64,000 nt of DNA, from contig CAZHYV010000008.1 in NCBI GenBank assembly GCA_964537055.1, positions 1-64,000 on the forward strand, given 5' to 3'. Of the stretch, positions 61,267 to 64,000 are shown in pieces. The position numbers were made by a program, and so were the translations under genes. The number at the start of each line of letters is the position of its first letter. Within the stretch, counting starts at the first letter, position 1. The notes below the pieces were generated by a model that did not search any database, was not told where the DNA came from, and saw only the letters and a list, made by a program, of their open reading frames with translations. This DNA comes from CAZHYV01 sp964537055. Its GTDB lineage: Bacteria > Myxococcota_A > Polyangia > Palsa-1104 > JAEUJZ01.

Positions 61267-62610
61267 TTAGGCTTGATTGTACCTTAGTTTCTGTAAGTCT
61301 TGATAAAAGTTGGGATAGGAGACCGAAACACATTCAGCTTCATGGATGGTCGTAATCCCTTTTGCTACAAGCGCTGCAATGGAAAACGCCATCGCCAAGC
61401 GATGATCCCCCTCAGGAATAATGGTCGCTCCTTGCAGCTTCGTAGGTCCTTCGATGGCAAATCCATCAGGAAATACCTCCATGCGTCCACCCATGGCTCG
61501 AAGATTTTTTGCAAGTCCTTCGATACGGTCACTCTCTTTTTTCCTAAGCTCTTCTGCTCCTCGGACCACCGTGGTTCCCTTGGCTTGGGTAGCTACCACG
61601 CCAAGCAGGGGAAGCTCATCAATCATGAGAGGGATTTCGGATACATCAATTTCTTTGGCGGAAAGCTCTGCCGATCGGATGTAAAGATCCCCCATGGGTT
61701 CAGGTCCAGAAGCCAAAGAACCTGACCTAGAAACCATAGATTCGGATTTAGAAACGGTAGATTGAATTTCAATCTGTGCTCCCATGCTGATGAGGGTTCT
61801 TAGAAATCCTAAACGGGTTGGATTGAGGGAGACCTGCTTTAGGAGAACCTCAGAGCCCTGAATCATGGTTGCCGCGGCGACCCAAAAGGCAGCGCTAGAA
61901 AAGTCCCCAGGAACAACGATGGAAGTCCCTGTTAAGGGCTGGCCCCCGGTAATTTTTAACAGGGGCTCGCTGTCCATCTCGACCTGCTCAAGGATGGCTC
62001 CAAACTGAGGAAGCATCCTTTCTGTATGGTCACGGCTATAGACCTTTCCTCTTAAGACCGTAACCCCTTCGGCGAATAATCCTGCAAGGAGGATCGCACT
62101 TTTTACTTGGGCGCTTGGAAGGGGTAGTTCATAATCAATTGCTGACAGGGGTCGTTTCCCACGGATGGTCACTGGGGCCGTATCGTGATTGCTCAGTTGC
62201 ACGAATGCGCCCATCTTTGTTAGGGGTTCGGCGATTCGGCGCATCGGACGACGGCTCAGTGAGGGATCGCCAGTTAACGTGGCGGTGATAGGCTGACCTG
62301 CAAGAACCCCTGATAGTAACCTTAGGGTTGTTCCTGAATTCGCACAAGGGAGAGGAACGGTGGGATCTTTGAGTTTTTTATTACCTGACCCTTCAACAAA
62401 AACACATCCCTGTTTTTTTTCAATCGTGACTCCTAAATGAGCTAAGCAATTCCAAGTGGCCTGTACATCTTCGCTATCCAAAAGCCCCAAAATCCTTGTT
62501 TGCCCCTGTGCAAGGGCACCTAGGATTAGAGCTCGGTGGGAAATCGATTTATCCTTGGGAACCTCAACTTGTCCCTGGAATCGGCTGGCTGGAAATATCG
62601 AGCGGATCAT
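61267..62610 (-). CDS. aroA: 5-enolpyruvylshikimate-3-phosphate synthase
   Basis: 447 residues. Joins shikimate 3-phosphate with phosphoenolpyruvate, the step inhibited by glyphosate. Motifs are DKSISHRALILGALAQG, ANSGTTLRLLSG, LPSAQVKSAILLAGLFA and EELRKKESDRIEGLAKNL. A Ser/Met/Gly-rich insertion lies before LYIRSAEL, encoded in part by an 18-base tandem pair (61725-61742, 61746-61763). The start overlaps the stop of the upstream GAF-GGDEF gene by four bases (ATGA), so the cluster is coupled. Confidence 0.96.
   Translation of the reverse strand: MIRSIFPASRFQGQVEVPKDKSISHRALILGALAQGQTRILGLLDSEDVQATWNCLAHLGVTIEKKQGCVFVEGSGNKKLKDPTVPLPCANSGTTLRLLSGVLAGQPITATLTGDPSLSRRPMRRIAEPLTKMGAFVQLSNHDTAPVTIRGKRPLSAIDYELPLPSAQVKSAILLAGLFAEGVTVLRGKVYSRDHTERMLPQFGAILEQVEMDSEPLLKITGGQPLTGTSIVVPGDFSSAAFWVAAATMIQGSEVLLKQVSLNPTRLGFLRTLISMGAQIEIQSTVSKSESMVSRSGSLASGPEPMGDLYIRSAELSAKEIDVSEIPLMIDELPLLGVVATQAKGTTVVRGAEELRKKESDRIEGLAKNLRAMGGRMEVFPDGFAIEGPTKLQGATIIPEGDHRLAMAFSIAALVAKGITTIHEAECVSVSYPNFYQDLQKLRYNQA
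61725..61763. repeat. In-frame direct repeat inside aroA
   Basis: Two 18-base copies with four mismatches at 61725-61742 and 61746-61763 (period 21), expanding a Ser-rich loop. Confidence 0.65.
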
Positions 62611-64000
62611 AGAGATAGCTCTTTCCCTGATGCAGCATCGGTAGAGAGCTCTTTTGGGGCACTTTGCTTCCGCAAAGATTCGTAGGTCATGGTTTGGTTT
62701 CGTCCTTGGTGCTTAGCGCGGTATAAGGCCTGATCGGCGTGAGAGGCAAGCTCGGTCAGGGTTCGTCCATCCTTGGGGAAGTTGGCCACCCCAATCGAGA
62801 GGGTACAGCGAAACGTTCCTTGTTCACTGACAAATTCAAGCCGTTCGATCTCTTTACGAATGCGCTCTGCCAATTGAAACGCCTGATAAGTATCTGCCGC
62901 ATCTAAGACAACTGCGAACTCTTCTCCGCCATAACGGGCCGCGAGATCGAATTTACGGACACAGGAGAGAACTACCTCAGCAACCCGTTTTAACACCTGA
63001 TCCCCCATGGGGTGTCCGTAGGTGTCATTGATCTTTTTAAAGTAATCGATGTCGGTGAGCAGCAAAGAAAGGCTTTGCTTGTGCCGATGGGCTCGTTCTA
63101 ACATCTCGAGAAAACGGTCCTGCCACGTCCTTCGATTTAGCAGCTGAGTCAGTCCATCGGTCGTTGCCATGGCTTCCATGGACTGGTAGAAGAGAGCATT
63201 TTCAATAGAACCTGCCACCTGGTTTGTGATGATCCCTAAGAGTTCACGTTGGAGTTTGCCAAATTGACGCGGGTGTTGGCTGGCAAGAACCAAGGTCCCA
63301 AGTGGCTGGTTTCCCCGGAGCAATGGAAGTACCAACACAGAAGGAAAGTTTTTCAAACGGATCTGTTCGCCGAACAGAGGAACCTCGGTTTCGTAAGAGA
63401 CATTTAGCTCCGGGAGAGAAAGCTGATTTTTTACAGCCATCGATACCAAGCTGCTGTTCTCTGCGAAGGAGAGGCCGACAAGGTTGGAATCTTGAGCAGA
63501 AAACGATCGGCTGTGGATTGCAGCAATATGGTGGGTTTGGGAAGATGATTCAAAATGAGTAATTGCGGCAAAATCATAGCGACAGATATGTCCCAGCGCG
63601 GAAAACGTGGTTTCATGCACTTGCTCTAAGGTCAGCGCTTGGCTCAATTGACTAGAGGCTTGATAGAGACGTTCCTGCGCATCACGGCTTCGTTCTGCAA
63701 GGATGAAAAGCCGCTCGGACTGAAGGCTGCTCACAAGCTGCCTTGCGGCATGTTCTCCGAGAGAAATTTCCTCGTCCAAAAAGGGGAGAGGCTTTTGGGT
63801 TACCGGGTCCAGAAGCCGGTCAAAGCACAAAATTCCGACAACGACTTTGTTGGAGAGAAGTAGAGGAATGCCCACAAAAGATCCAATATTCGGCGGTATC
63901 TGTCCCTTCCTGTAGTAGGGAAGGTGAGAGGATTTTGGGCTACTGAGACGGAGTGGTTGTTTGTTTTTGATCAGGCTCCCAAAGGCCCCAAGCTCCATAG
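62607..64000 (-). CDS. GAF-GGDEF diguanylate cyclase, N-terminus outside window
   Basis: The visible 464 codons start inside a GAF domain, so the true start is beyond the right edge (the ATG at 63998 is internal). A second GAF domain spans about residues 100-265. GGDEF follows: DGLTQLLNRRTW, TDIDYFKKINDTYGHPMGD, GGEEFAVVL, with the inhibitory I-site RKFD five residues before it. It should make c-di-GMP under control of the GAF sensors. It overlaps aroA by four bases and may read through into aroA-aroB. Confidence 0.9.
   Translation of the reverse strand, partial: MELGAFGSLIKNKQPLRLSSPKSSHLPYYRKGQIPPNIGSFVGIPLLLSNKVVVGILCFDRLLDPVTQKPLPFLDEEISLGEHAARQLVSSLQSERLFILAERSRDAQERLYQASSQLSQALTLEQVHETTFSALGHICRYDFAAITHFESSSQTHHIAAIHSRSFSAQDSNLVGLSFAENSSLVSMAVKNQLSLPELNVSYETEVPLFGEQIRLKNFPSVLVLPLLRGNQPLGTLVLASQHPRQFGKLQRELLGIITNQVAGSIENALFYQSMEAMATTDGLTQLLNRRTWQDRFLEMLERAHRHKQSLSLLLTDIDYFKKINDTYGHPMGDQVLKRVAEVVLSCVRKFDLAARYGGEEFAVVLDAADTYQAFQLAERIRKEIERLEFVSEQGTFRCTLSIGVANFPKDGRTLTELASHADQALYRAKHQGRNQTMTYESLRKQSAPKELSTDAASGKELSL

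Noticed and set aside
1..64000. Search for CRISPR arrays, insertion sequences, rRNA or prophage
   Set aside because: No regularly spaced repeats, transposase or phage structural genes were seen; the only mobile element is the intein.

Overview
This 64 kb window comes from a Gram-negative bacterial chromosome with moderate base composition and dense, mostly housekeeping gene content. Evidence for the cell type: the MurE ligase carries the DNPR signature of meso-diaminopimelate-adding enzymes, there are about a dozen lipobox-bearing or putative lipoproteins, and menaquinone-type (isochorismate synthase, polyprenyl synthase) and shikimate genes are present. Two Tlc-family (ATP/ADP translocase-like) nucleotide transporter genes, flavin-dependent ThyX, SBBP and FG-GAP repeat proteins, an astacin-like lipoprotein and only partial operons fit a reduced, possibly host-associated member of the former deltaproteobacteria (a myxobacterial relative is my low-confidence guess; it cannot be proven from this window).

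Layout. 1-5.8 kb: a TPR protein running off the left edge, an SBBP beta-propeller protein, uracil-DNA glycosylase overlapping an AAA/DUF4143 ATPase whose upstream region holds a duplicated 31-bp palindromic element. 5.9-9.7 kb: pyruvate dehydrogenase E1-beta, E2 and E3 (E1-alpha is absent). 9.9-12.3 kb: two small lipoproteins and two unknown genes. 12.3-18.6 kb: a shortened division/cell-wall cluster rsmH-ftsL-ftsI-murE-murF, tightly overlapping, followed by an unknown gene. 18.6-19.4 kb: a largely gene-free stretch. 19.4-24.4 kb: fusA, an FG-GAP pseudogene, an FHA-GGDEF protein and an EgtD-like methyltransferase. 24.5-33.6 kb: DUF192, polyprenyl diphosphate synthase, DAHP synthase, first Tlc transporter, transketolase, a Pro-rich lipoprotein and an MFS transporter. 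33.6-37.4 kb: tyrS and a thyX gene interrupted by a 454-residue intein with HNH nuclease. 37.4-47.9 kb: two WD40-like secreted proteins, astacin/FG-GAP lipoprotein, ruvB, isochorismate synthase, rRNA pseudouridine synthase, rpiA, thioredoxin and an SDR enzyme. 48-58.3 kb: a surface/secreted island: FecR-like lipoprotein, zincin-YkgJ fusion, second Tlc transporter, three paralogous tandem lipoproteins, a putative metalloprotease-like lipoprotein, and a lipoprotein with its own strong promoter and terminator. 58.4-64 kb: HEAT/THUMP-like RNA methyltransferase, aroB, aroA and a GAF-GGDEF protein running off the right edge.

Together the genes cover central carbon metabolism (PDH, transketolase, RpiA), aromatic and quinone synthesis (AroF, AroB, AroA, MenF, IspB), peptidoglycan synthesis, translation and repair, c-di-GMP signalling, and a large share of envelope proteins. 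Two signals cut across the annotation. First, many otherwise conserved proteins contain short in-frame tandem duplications that expand surface loops or ends. Second, several consensus promoters lie so close to the start codon (fusA, the FHA-GGDEF gene, probably rsmH) that the mRNAs should be leaderless. No tRNA, rRNA, CRISPR array, insertion sequence or phage module was recognised.
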